The notes beneath the pieces are model-generated. The model did not search any database. It worked only from the letters and a program-made list of their open reading frames with translations, and was not told where the DNA came from. Shown piece by piece: positions 6,745 to 14,247 of a stretch of DNA of 22,884 bases. The position numbers and the translations under genes are program-made. Origin of the DNA: JBBTQS01 sp964627055 (lineage in GTDB: Bacteria; Patescibacteriota; Patescibacteriia; Magasanikbacterales; JBBTQS01). The DNA lies in the NCBI GenBank assembly GCA_964627055.1, contig CAZVGV010000015.1, positions 1 to 22,884 on the forward strand, read 5' to 3'. The stretch's first letter is position 1; each line of letters begins with the position of its first letter.

Positions 6745-7538
6745 ACTTCGTCTGGACGACGGGTCGCAACCACCGCACCATCTTCGGTGATAATAATTGT
6801 ATGTTCGAAGTGCGCTGAGTTCTTACCATCACGTGTCAGAATCGCCCAGCCATCACGCGCAACATCCACTTCGTACGTTCCTGCATTAATCATGGGTTCA
6901 ATCGCAATCACCATTCCCGGCTCAAGCAAATCCGATGCAAAGCGCTTCAGCCATACGTTCGGAATATTTGGTTCCTCATGAACTTCATGTCCGACACCAT
7001 GACCAACAAGCGCCACTACAATTCCGTAGCCGAAAGGGCGAATATATTCTTCAACAGCACGACCGATTTCTGCAATCGGCACACCTGGACCAGCCACAGC
7101 GATCGCACGATAGAGTGCCTGCTGCGTACGGTCCATGAGTTGACGTGTAGACTGAGCCACAACGCCTACAGGAACAGTAATAGCGGTGTCAGTGTAGTAC
7201 CCCTTCTCCTTCGACCCCTTCTTGTATGGCCACTCCATTCCAATATCCAAACCGATAATGTCCCCAGACTTGAGTGGCTCGTCATTAGGGATGCCATGAA
7301 CAACAACACTGTTCACCGAGGTACAAAGTGTCCCTGGAAACCCTTTCTTGCCTCCAGCCTTATACCCCTTGAACGCCGGTCGCCCGCCAACCGCAAGAAT
7401 ACCTCGCTCTGCAATCGCATCGAGTTCACGAGTTGTCACTCCAGGCTTCACTGCTGCAGCAACGTCAGCAAGTACTTGCCCAAGCAACATTCCACCTTCT
7501 TTTATTTTTGCTATTTCTTCAGCCTTTTTGATGCGCAT
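6741..7538 (-). CDS. map: Type I methionine aminopeptidase
   Basis: This 265-aa metalloprotease removes the initiator Met from nascent proteins in the cytosol. The pita-bread fold motifs are complete: VHGIP (His81), GLDIG (Asp98), YTDTA (Asp117), GHGVGHEVHEEP (His180 and His187), AIEPM (Glu214) and FEHT (Glu245), giving the two-metal site and the substrate-binding histidine. It lacks the N-terminal SH3-binding or zinc extension of eukaryotic type I enzymes. It follows the membrane-protein gene by 15 nt and overlaps ruvX by 4 nt. In the classical spc operon map follows adk directly; here a membrane gene is inserted between them. infA, rpmJ and rpsM, which often come next in other bacteria, are not present here. 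Confidence 0.97.
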   Translation of the reverse strand: MRIKKAEEIAKIKEGGMLLGQVLADVAAAVKPGVTTRELDAIAERGILAVGGRPAFKGYKAGGKKGFPGTLCTSVNSVVVHGIPNDEPLKSGDIIGLDIGMEWPYKKGSKEKGYYTDTAITVPVGVVAQSTRQLMDRTQQALYRAIAVAGPGVPIAEIGRAVEEYIRPFGYGIVVALVGHGVGHEVHEEPNIPNVWLKRFASDLLEPGMVIAIEPMINAGTYEVDVARDGWAILTRDGKNSAHFEHTIIITEDGAVVATRRPDEV

Positions 7539-7553
7539 AAATACAGACCCATG

Positions 7554-9299
7554 CTACCGCACCGCTGGTTCATTGACAACCCCATACACACGCACAGTTC
7601 CTTCTTCAGCCAGCAGGCCTAGTCCCGCCGCACGCGCTTCGACGCCGATTTCCTGTGCGCGATACCAGTAGGAGTGCACCACAACCAGTGGCTGTTCAAT
7701 ACCGCGAATCGCATCTGCAACAGATTGATGCAACATCACTTGAGACCGATTCGCGCTATCACTCTCCACATCAACTGGAAATCGTGATGGGAACCCTGCC
7801 ACCTTCAACCCTGCCTGTGCAAATACCTGGTCGCTCAATATCGTACCTGCTGGCAACGCGCGCGCAATCCGTACATCCGCATCTGATACTACACGTTGTG
7901 TAGACCACGGCGTTGGATACAGTACGAACCAACTCACCGCGAGTGCTGCTGCACAAATCCCCCAATACCACGAACTGTCTTTCCCCCGTGCAGTTGCCAT
8001 TGCGATCACTGGTGACAATAGTACAAGTGCAGCAAGCAACAACCGCCATGCATATTCGAATTGATCGGTCGCCGCAACCTGCGGCGCCGGTGCAAACATC
8101 CACAACAGCACTGCGCTCGCTATCATTCCTAATCCCAGACCAACTCCTACGCGACGATACGCTTCTGGAATCCACGCACGCGACCGCACAAGCAGCCCCA
8201 CCGCAGCGATGATGAAAATCATACGAACACCATACGTATTCACCACTGCACGTACTGCATCCAACAACGAAGTCTCCTGTTCGAAAAACGCAACACCTGC
8301 TCGCGCACGCAACCACCCGAACAATCCAACAATCGCCGCTGCGGTCAGTACCGCTGCGATCGGCACCGCCACACCCCCTCGCATTCGCCACGCCGCAGTG
8401 CACCCAAATGCAATCACCACCGGCACACCCATAAGTGGGTGCAAAAGCACAATCGCCAGGAGCAACACTGCAAAAAAGAGCACCACCCACACGGTACGAC
8501 GCATCCACAATGGCGCAAGTAACACTGCGACCGACGCAAGCAACACACTGGCACTCCACGGCGTAGAAAGAATGAACACTGGTACACTCACAATACTCAG
8601 TAGCACCGCTGCTCGCCGCGCTGTTGACGCAGTCGCTCCCCACAACACCTGGAATGCCCACGGCGCAACCAGAGCCTGCACAAGCGCCGCACCCACTGGC
8701 ACAACCCAGGTACTCAGTGTCGTAACCGGAATCCCAGTCACCAAATGCACTGCTGCCAAGACGGCGTAATACGTACTATACAAAAATCGTATCGGCTCTA
8801 CTTGCCCCTGCGCCACCACTTCGCGCAACGCCGCTTCGTGCACAGCCGGATCGAACCCATACCCATGCACGAACACATATTGAGCCAACCCAAAGGTCAG
8901 CAATCCATGCAAAAACAAGATGCCGGTTTCTCCCCGACCTCCTCGCTGTAACACAAACCATGACCCAACCCCATAGAATACCACCGCAAAAAACACCAGC
9001 ACTGCAGTATGCCATGGTGAAACCGCAGCATCTGCAGTACGCAAGTACATCACAGGAACAAAGGCACAAAAAATGACGAGAAATCGTACTCCATTCGCTC
9101 GGTCGTTAGGTTCCGCAGACACAGTCCTTCTCATCAAATCTGACACCTGTATTCTTTGCGCCACAAACCATGCTATCCATGCACCAAGTCCCAGAAGCAA
9201 CACGCTCCACCACCACGTCACGCCAAACAAAAAATAGCACACTGCCAACAGTGTACTACTCGAGGATATCCACGCGGCACCAAAAAGCGCCCAACTCAT
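7554..9299 (-). CDS. Multi-pass membrane protein, possibly a GT-C-type glycosyltransferase
   Basis: This 581-aa protein has roughly 11-13 hydrophobic segments between residue 5 and 465, then a soluble C-terminal domain of about 115 residues (467-581). After the fourth or fifth hydrophobic segment comes a hydrophilic loop, VHGYGFDPAVHEAALREV (144-161), with an Asp and His. Many GT-C glycosyltransferases carry an acidic catalytic residue in an early extracytoplasmic loop, and the architecture (many TM helices plus a C-terminal domain) agrees. No diagnostic family motif is evident, so the glycosyltransferase idea is an inference. Its ATG overlaps the adk stop (ATGA), so it is translationally coupled to adk and lies inside the adk-map interval. 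It is Ala/Val-rich like its neighbours, with no sign of recent transfer. Confidence 0.8.
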   Translation of the reverse strand: MSWALFGAAWISSSSTLLAVCYFLFGVTWWWSVLLLGLGAWIAWFVAQRIQVSDLMRRTVSAEPNDRANGVRFLVIFCAFVPVMYLRTADAAVSPWHTAVLVFFAVVFYGVGSWFVLQRGGRGETGILFLHGLLTFGLAQYVFVHGYGFDPAVHEAALREVVAQGQVEPIRFLYSTYYAVLAAVHLVTGIPVTTLSTWVVPVGAALVQALVAPWAFQVLWGATASTARRAAVLLSIVSVPVFILSTPWSASVLLASVAVLLAPLWMRRTVWVVLFFAVLLLAIVLLHPLMGVPVVIAFGCTAAWRMRGGVAVPIAAVLTAAAIVGLFGWLRARAGVAFFEQETSLLDAVRAVVNTYGVRMIFIIAAVGLLVRSRAWIPEAYRRVGVGLGLGMIASAVLLWMFAPAPQVAATDQFEYAWRLLLAALVLLSPVIAMATARGKDSSWYWGICAAALAVSWFVLYPTPWSTQRVVSDADVRIARALPAGTILSDQVFAQAGLKVAGFPSRFPVDVESDSANRSQVMLHQSVADAIRGIEQPLVVVHSYWYRAQEIGVEARAAGLGLLAEEGTVRVYGVVNEPAVR

Positions 9300-9943
9300 A
9301 CACCCACAGCAGCGAAGACATCCTTCTGTACTTCATCAATTGTCTGTTCACCATTAATACGGTGAACCAATCCACGTTCCTCATACAGCGCAATAAGCGG
9401 CTGTGTCATTGCATGAAAAATCTCTAGTCGTTTGCGGACAGCATCTTCAACATCATCCGCACGCTGCACCAGTGCGTCACCACAGACATCACACACTCCA
9501 TCTACCTTCGGTGGATTGAATTCCACATGATAGATATGATTCTGCGAACATTGACGGCGACCTGTAATACGTCGCACAGCCTCGTCGTCACTAATCGTAA
9601 TAGCGATCACATGTGTAAGCGTCGCAAAGGTATCCAAATCCTTCGCCTGCTGCACATTACGCGGATACCCATCAAGGATCCACCCCGCAGCTGCGTCAGG
9701 CTCCTGTAACCGCGCAGCAACGAGCGCCCCACTTACCGAGTCTGGCACAAGATTGCCACCTTCAATGATGGCCTGGATTTGCACACCAATCTCGGTCTTG
9801 CGCTTGATATTATCTCGCAACAATACACCTGTTGAAATCGTCGGAATACGCAAAGCCGCAGAGAGTCGTTCTCCCTGCGTGCCTTTGCCTGAGCCTTGAA
9901 TGCCCATGAGCAAAATGTGCTTTGATCCTCCAGCGTCACCCAT
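9296..9943 (-). CDS. adk: Adenylate kinase
   Basis: Adenylate kinase interconverts ATP, AMP and ADP. The 215-aa protein has the P-loop GIQGSGKGT (14-22), the AMP-site stretch TGVLLRDNI (38-46), the DGYPRNVQQA segment (91-100) and a long LID domain. The LID has a zinc-ribbon-like pattern with Cys132, Cys151 and Cys154, but the expected second Cys is Asn135 beside His136, so any metal site would be Cys3-His at best. The frame can start at TTG 9961, but ATG 9943, 8 nt after the preceding stop, gives a normal N-terminus with a short MGDAGGSK lead. The gene overlaps the next by 4 nt. Its location after secY is the conserved bacterial order, interrupted only by the 118-aa gene. Confidence 0.95.
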   Translation of the reverse strand: MGDAGGSKHILLMGIQGSGKGTQGERLSAALRIPTISTGVLLRDNIKRKTEIGVQIQAIIEGGNLVPDSVSGALVAARLQEPDAAAGWILDGYPRNVQQAKDLDTFATLTHVIAITISDDEAVRRITGRRQCSQNHIYHVEFNPPKVDGVCDVCGDALVQRADDVEDAVRKRLEIFHAMTQPLIALYEERGLVHRINGEQTIDEVQKDVFAAVGV

Positions 9944-9951
9944 ATCAGTAG

Positions 9952-10308
9952 CTACTTCCAAATTACCGGGATAATCCGATTTGCTAACTCGAGCGCCTGC
10001 TTCTCTGGAAAGTGATACCCATGCTCAAGCGTACTTACCAAGTCACGCTTGATGTTTTCTGGGTTTTCCTTGTTGCTATATTTCCAGCCATCGCGATCCC
10101 CTCCAGACAAGTTTTGTGCAACAGTGTGAGCGATCTGGTGAGCTGTCTTATGCGTCTTGAGATGCTCGTAACGATTACCTACCAGTGTCTTCAGACTATG
10201 GTAAACCTGAGATTCAATATCGCTACGATCACGACCAGCTGCTTTTTCGCCGTGCTTATTTGAACGGCGTCCAGAAATTTGTCCCATCAGTGCATCGAAG
10301 AAGCCCAT
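9952..10308 (-). CDS. Hypothetical protein of 118 aa between secY and adk
   Basis: The frame is intact, starts at an ATG preceded by T as elsewhere, and is spaced 8 nt from adk and 26 nt from the secY stop, so it is clearly part of the operon. The protein is hydrophilic and rich in Lys, His, Arg and Asn. It begins MGFFDALMGQISGRR, a short amphipathic lead, followed by a charged linker and two helical stretches (about 32-68 and 87-118) flanking GGDRDGWKYSNKENP. It has no membrane segment, signal peptide or Cys. I recognise no family. The position suggests a role tied to SecY, the membrane or the ribosome, but this is only context. Confidence 0.82.
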   Translation of the reverse strand: MGFFDALMGQISGRRSNKHGEKAAGRDRSDIESQVYHSLKTLVGNRYEHLKTHKTAHQIAHTVAQNLSGGDRDGWKYSNKENPENIKRDLVSTLEHGYHFPEKQALELANRIIPVIWK

Positions 10309-10320
10309 AGCGTACGTAGA

Positions 10321-10350
10321 TTACGATAGGTGTATTATACACCATCGTAA
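10321..10350 (-). other. Hairpin centred on the secY stop codon
   Basis: TTACGAT-A-GGTGTA (10321-10334) and TACACC-ATCGTAA (10338-10350) form a 13-bp stem with one bulged base. The 3-nt centre is the reverse complement of the secY TAA stop (10337-10335). In the mRNA the last four SecY codons and the stop form the 5' arm and loop, and the intergenic bases form the 3' arm. No T run follows, so it is not a normal intrinsic terminator. It may protect or punctuate the mRNA. Confidence 0.7.
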
Positions 10351-11609
10351 CTGCGCATGCTCAATTGGCCGTCGATTTGCTTCCAGGTTTCGATTGCAAC
10401 ACTTACGACGATCAGGATGCTCGTACCACCAATGCTCAGCGCATTGGTACCAAGGAATGCCTGCACCGCAAGTGGCAACACTGCAATAATCGAGAGGAAG
10501 AGAGCGCCAGCGAGCGTAATGCGCATGATCACATTCGTGAGGTATGCCGCAGTCTGCGAACCTGGGCGGATACCCGGAACAAAGGCCCCTTGCTTCTGCA
10601 AATTCTCTGCCATGCGATCTGGGTGCACTACCACCGACGTGTAGAAGAACGTGAATGCGAACACCAACACAAAGTAGATGATGGCGTAGAAGCTCTGATT
10701 GCGGAAGATTTCTACAATCCAATTCGCTGCCGAGGCGATCCAATCAGTCTGTGCGCGCACGAAGAACTGCGCAATAAGCGGAGGGAATGTCACCATGGAA
10801 ATGGCGAAGATGATTGGAATAACACCAGCCATGTTCACACGAAGTGGCAAGGATGTGGACATGCCAGATCCTACGCGCGTTCCCTGCACCTGACGTGCAT
10901 ACGATACTGGAATATTGCGCTGACCTTCGGTGATGAATACCACACCAACGATCGTAACAAGCACCAACACTACAATCGCGATAAGCAATGGCAGCTGTGA
11001 TGGATCGTACGAGCCGATCAATTTACCAATCGAGCTTGGGAGCGACGCAACGATACCTGCAAAGATGAGCAAAGAGATACCATTACCCACTTTCTTTTCA
11101 GTAATAAGCTCACCAATCCACATGAGGAAGGTTGTACCTGCTGCTGCAACCACCATGATGGTAAGTGTATCGAACCATGTCATGTTGAGCGGCAACACAT
11201 GGAGCGCAGACTGACGCAACAACACTACGAGGCTATATGCCTGAATAAGTGCGAGTGGAACCGAGAGAATACGTGTGTACTGATTGATCTTCTTCTGGCC
11301 ATACTCACCATCCTTGGACAACTCCTCAAGACGTGGAATGACCATCGTGAGCAACTGGAAGATGATGGACGCCGTAATATACGGTCCAACACCCAACATC
11401 AAGATCGAGAAGTTCTGGAGTGTACCACCAGAGAAGACATTAAGAAGACCAAGAAACTGGTTTCCTTCGAGGAAGAGGCGCAAATTGTCCGTGTTAATGC
11501 CTGGCACCGGGATACTTGCAAGGAGACGGAAGAGCACGAGCATTCCCAACACGTAGAGAATGTTGTTGCGCAATTCCGGAATCGAGAAGATTTTTCGGAG
11601 GGTGTTCAT
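10335..11609 (-). CDS. secY: Preprotein translocase subunit SecY
   Basis: This 424-aa protein is the channel-forming subunit of the Sec translocon, with the expected ten membrane helices. Landmarks are the N-terminal MNTLRKIFSIPELRNNIL, the plug-adjacent SIPVPGI at 32-38, GVGPYITASIIFQLL after the third helix, the ribosome-binding cytoplasmic loop with EGQRNIPVSYARQVQG, and the PGIRPGSQTAAYL loop near the end. The open frame also includes a GTG 9 nt upstream, but the ATG at 11609 is preceded by T as in its neighbours. It lies 57 nt downstream of rplO, in the usual spc-operon position. The sequence looks complete and undisturbed. Confidence 0.97.
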   Translation of the reverse strand: MNTLRKIFSIPELRNNILYVLGMLVLFRLLASIPVPGINTDNLRLFLEGNQFLGLLNVFSGGTLQNFSILMLGVGPYITASIIFQLLTMVIPRLEELSKDGEYGQKKINQYTRILSVPLALIQAYSLVVLLRQSALHVLPLNMTWFDTLTIMVVAAAGTTFLMWIGELITEKKVGNGISLLIFAGIVASLPSSIGKLIGSYDPSQLPLLIAIVVLVLVTIVGVVFITEGQRNIPVSYARQVQGTRVGSGMSTSLPLRVNMAGVIPIIFAISMVTFPPLIAQFFVRAQTDWIASAANWIVEIFRNQSFYAIIYFVLVFAFTFFYTSVVVHPDRMAENLQKQGAFVPGIRPGSQTAAYLTNVIMRITLAGALFLSIIAVLPLAVQAFLGTNALSIGGTSILIVVSVAIETWKQIDGQLSMRSYDGV

Positions 11610-11625
11610 AATCGGCACATGAGTA

Positions 11626-11652
11626 TTCGGCCTGTCACACTGACCGACCGAA
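11626..11652 (-). other. Small hairpin in the rplO-secY spacer
   Basis: In the minus-strand RNA TTCGGTC (11652-11646) pairs with GGCCGAA (11632-11626) in a 7-bp stem with one G-U pair, enclosing a loop in which GTCA and TGAC can also pair. It lies in the 57-nt spacer, longer than the 1-12 nt typical of this cluster. It has no T tail. It could modulate secY translation or mark an mRNA processing site; this is speculative. Confidence 0.4.
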
Positions 11653-11666
11653 AGGACGGGCGTGTA

Positions 11667-12113
11667 TTACGCCTTCACCGAACCACCAGCTTTTTCGATG
11701 GCTTCCTTCGCACCAGTGCTTACTGCGCAGCCTTCAACCGTCACCTTGACCTTGATCTGGCCACGGCTCACGATCTTCACTGCACCGTATTGTGGGATAA
11801 GACCCATCTTGAGCAACGAGTGTGGAGTAACGCGATTCCCATCTGCCTTTCCTGCAAATGCAGCAGAAAGCATGGAGAGAGTCACGGTGTGAGACTTTTC
11901 CTTGAGGCTCTTGAATCCGCGGTTCTTCGGCAAGTTGCGGAGGTTCATCATGAGTGAGCGACGTGCAATGCGGTTGCTACCACCGGTACGTGCGCGCTGA
12001 CCCTTGATACCACGACCACCGTAGTTACCCTTCTTGCTGTCGCCACGACCAATACGGATGCGGTTGCGTCGCGCGCGCGTATTCTTTTTGAGAGCGTGTG
12101 CTAACGTTGACAT
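11667..12113 (-). CDS. rplO: 50S ribosomal protein L15
   Basis: This 148-aa large-subunit protein has the Gly/Arg-rich N-terminal tail that threads into 23S rRNA (RIRIGRGDSKKGNYGGRGIKG from about residue 18) and a globular C-terminal domain with the TVEGCAVSTGAKEAIEKAGG ending typical of L15. It starts 6 nt after the rpsE stop. In most bacteria rpmD (L30) lies between rpsE and rplO; here there is no room for it, a known feature of CPR genomes. There is no Shine-Dalgarno. Confidence 0.96.
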   Translation of the reverse strand: MSTLAHALKKNTRARRNRIRIGRGDSKKGNYGGRGIKGQRARTGGSNRIARRSLMMNLRNLPKNRGFKSLKEKSHTVTLSMLSAAFAGKADGNRVTPHSLLKMGLIPQYGAVKIVSRGQIKVKVTVEGCAVSTGAKEAIEKAGGSVKA

Positions 12114-12119
12114 ACGGGT

Positions 12120-12731
12120 TTAGTTCTTGGTGCGCTGCAAACGCGTCAATTGCTCGAGCGCGACAAATGCAGCCTTGATATTATTGATCTTGCTCTTGGA
12201 TCCGAGAATCTTGCTCGAGATATTTGGAATACCTGCGAATTCAAGCACTGTGCGAAGTGATCCGCCAGCAATAACTCCAGAACCCTTTGGTGCTGGCATG
12301 AGCTTCACTACTGCTGCACCGAACTTTGCGTCCACTTCGTATGGGATTGTTTCCTTTACGAGCGGGATGCGGAGCAACTTCTTCTTTGCCTGACGAACTG
12401 CCTTGTTCACTGCTGCCTGAACATCTCCGGCCTTCGCTACACCAAAACCTACACGAAGCTTGCGATCACCGATGATCACGGTTGCACGGAAGCGCATGCG
12501 CTTACCACCCTTGGTCACACGCGTCACGCGTGCGAGCTCTACGATGGTCTGGTCGAACTCTGGAGCCTCGCGCTCTTCGCGCTGACCACCACGTCCACCT
12601 TCGCGGCGACCTCCGCCCTGGCCATCACGGCGAGGACCACGGTTGTTGCCACCCTGACGAGGACCCTGGTTCTGTGGAGCCACAGCACCTGGAGCCTGCT
12701 GCTTCGTTGGTTGTGTCGATGTTTCTGTCAT
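12120..12731 (-). CDS. rpsE: 30S ribosomal protein S5 with RG-rich N-terminal extension
   Basis: S5 lies near the mRNA entry tunnel and affects decoding fidelity. The 203-aa protein has a core from about residue 58 (EFDQTIVELARVTRVTKGGKR) with the S5 dsRBD-like fold and the conserved GGSLRTVLEFAGIPN stretch near the C-terminus. The first 57 residues are an extension rich in Gln, Gly and Arg (RGPRRDGQGGGRREGG), not present in E. coli S5. It begins 6 nt after the rplR stop. Such RG-rich tails usually bind RNA, which is an inference here. Confidence 0.96.
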   Translation of the reverse strand: MTETSTQPTKQQAPGAVAPQNQGPRQGGNNRGPRRDGQGGGRREGGRGGQREEREAPEFDQTIVELARVTRVTKGGKRMRFRATVIIGDRKLRVGFGVAKAGDVQAAVNKAVRQAKKKLLRIPLVKETIPYEVDAKFGAAVVKLMPAPKGSGVIAGGSLRTVLEFAGIPNISSKILGSKSKINNIKAAFVALEQLTRLQRTKN

Positions 12732-12737
12732 ACCATT

Positions 12738-13109
12738 CTAGAAAATAAGACCGGCTTCGCGAGCACCCTCTGCAACTGCACGTACACGACCATGATAGCG
12801 GAAACCACCGCGATCGAATACTACCGTTGTAATCCCCTTTGCTTTTGCAAGTTCAGCAATTGCTGCACCTACGGCAAAAGCGAGGGCAACCTTGGCGCTG
12901 CGCTCCCCTGCGTCTGCTACCTTAACAGTAGCGCTGTGTACTGCTGCGATCGTCTTGCCAGCGGTGTCATCGACAAGCTGTGCATAGATGCTGCGAGCAC
13001 CACGAAATACGCTAAGACGTGGTCGCTCTGCGGTACCACTAACCTTTGCGCGAACACGGCCATGACGGCGCGCGCGCGTTACTGCCTTATGCTGTGTGAA
13101 CACTTTCAT
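12738..13109 (-). CDS. rplR: 50S ribosomal protein L18
   Basis: L18 binds 5S rRNA in the central protuberance with L5. The 123-aa product has the conserved RPRLSVFRGARSIYAQLVDD (29-48) and the FDRGGFRYHGRVRAVAEGAREAGL C-terminal signature. The ATG at 13109 overlaps the stop of the methyltransferase gene by 4 nt (ATGA), so L18 translation is probably coupled to that gene. In the classical order rplR follows rplF directly. Confidence 0.97.
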   Translation of the reverse strand: MKVFTQHKAVTRARRHGRVRAKVSGTAERPRLSVFRGARSIYAQLVDDTAGKTIAAVHSATVKVADAGERSAKVALAFAVGAAIAELAKAKGITTVVFDRGGFRYHGRVRAVAEGAREAGLIF

Positions 13110-13687
13110 ACTGTCGGTTTGATGAGATGAAGTAAAAATTCGAGATTCCCTCCCTTAGCGCCAGTGATGGGTGATGCAATGCAATCGACAATGGGCATAC
13201 CATCGGCAATTAACGCTGCGACTACGCGATCCTTCTCAGCGGTGCACTCCTCGAGCGTGAGCGTACCATGGCTTTTGCCACGTGCATGCCCAACACGTTC
13301 GTAGTGCGGCTTGAGAAGACTCACGATGTGCCCACCAGGGCGGGTCAAGGAAAGAGCGTGTGGGAGAATCCGGCTCTGTGGTGTCCAACCGACATCGATG
13401 GAAACCACATCTACGAGCTCTGGAAGTGCGACAGTCTGCGCATCAGTGCGTTCAAGCACTACGACGCGCGGATCAGTGCGCAATTTCCAGTCTAGTACGC
13501 CGTATCCTTTGTCCACGGAGTAGACGCGCGAGGCGCCTCGTTGCAACCAGACTTCTGTAAATCCTCCTGCGTGACAACCGAGATCGGCTGCTACTGCATT
13601 CTGGATCGGGAGATCTGGCCATGCATCACATGCATGTGCGAGCTTCGCACCTGCGCGGCTCACACCTGCATGCGATGCAGTCGACAT
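13106..13687 (-). CDS. S4-less TlyA/FtsJ-type SAM-dependent RNA methyltransferase
   Basis: This 193-aa Rossmann-fold methyltransferase resembles the catalytic half of TlyA, which 2'-O-methylates rRNA cytidines. It opens directly with VSRAGAKL (9-16), where TlyA has an S4 RNA-binding domain of about 60 residues before this point. The SAM site is DLGCHAGGFTEVWLQRGA (35-52) with VDKGYG (58-63). The K-D-K-E residues of the RrmJ/TlyA family can be placed at Lys15, Asp98 (SIDVG), Lys126 (LLKPHYE) and Glu183 (NLEFLL). It sits between rplF and rplR, 10 nt after rplF and overlapping rplR by 4 nt. Its target is probably rRNA given this location, but the exact nucleotide is unknown. Confidence 0.88.
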   Translation of the reverse strand: MSTASHAGVSRAGAKLAHACDAWPDLPIQNAVAADLGCHAGGFTEVWLQRGASRVYSVDKGYGVLDWKLRTDPRVVVLERTDAQTVALPELVDVVSIDVGWTPQSRILPHALSLTRPGGHIVSLLKPHYERVGHARGKSHGTLTLEECTAEKDRVVAALIADGMPIVDCIASPITGAKGGNLEFLLHLIKPTV

Positions 13688-13697
13688 ACGCGGGCTT

Positions 13698-14237
13698 TTA
13701 CGCCTTCGCTGTCTTACCCGCCTTGCGACGGATCACTTCTTCCGCATACTTGATACCCTTACCCTTGTATGGTTCAGGCTTGCGGATCTTGCGAATATTG
13801 CTTGCGACCTGTCCTACGAGCTGCTTGCTTGCGCTTGTAAGGGTGATTACGTTCTTTTCTACAGATGCTGCTACACCTTCTGGGAGGTCGAACTGTACCG
13901 AGTGCGAGTAGCCAACGTCGAGTTTGAGGCCCTTGCCTGCTGCTGCAACCTTGTACCCAACACCATTGAGTTCAAGCTTGCGCTCAAAACCCTTGGTTAC
14001 GCCATCTACCATGTTCTGAAGGAGGCTTGCGTAAAGACCCCAGAGTGCGCGGTCAGACTTCTTTTCCTCGTTCTTTACTGCAACATGAAGACCTGCGTCA
14101 TCCTTGGTGATGGTGACGTTTGGGTGGAGGCGCTCAGAGAGTGTTCCCTTTGGACCCTTTACCTTCACTTCAGATGCAGCGATGGTGCATTCAACTCCCG
14201 AAGGAATTGCGATGATTTGTTTGCCGATACGAGACAT
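13698..14237 (-). CDS. rplF: 50S ribosomal protein L6
   Basis: This 179-aa protein has two related domains and sits near the factor-binding site and sarcin-ricin loop. It opens MSRIGKQIIAIPSGVE, has the duplicated beta-sheet domains, and ends with EPYKGKGIKYAEEVIRRKAG, the L6 signature. The frame extends upstream to 14273 inside rpsH, but the L6 N-terminus is the ATG at 14237, exactly 10 nt after the rpsH stop. There is no Shine-Dalgarno. The C-terminus ends AGKTAKA. Confidence 0.97.
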   Translation of the reverse strand: MSRIGKQIIAIPSGVECTIAASEVKVKGPKGTLSERLHPNVTITKDDAGLHVAVKNEEKKSDRALWGLYASLLQNMVDGVTKGFERKLELNGVGYKVAAAGKGLKLDVGYSHSVQFDLPEGVAASVEKNVITLTSASKQLVGQVASNIRKIRKPEPYKGKGIKYAEEVIRRKAGKTAKA

Positions 14238-14247
14238 AGTCTTGCGA

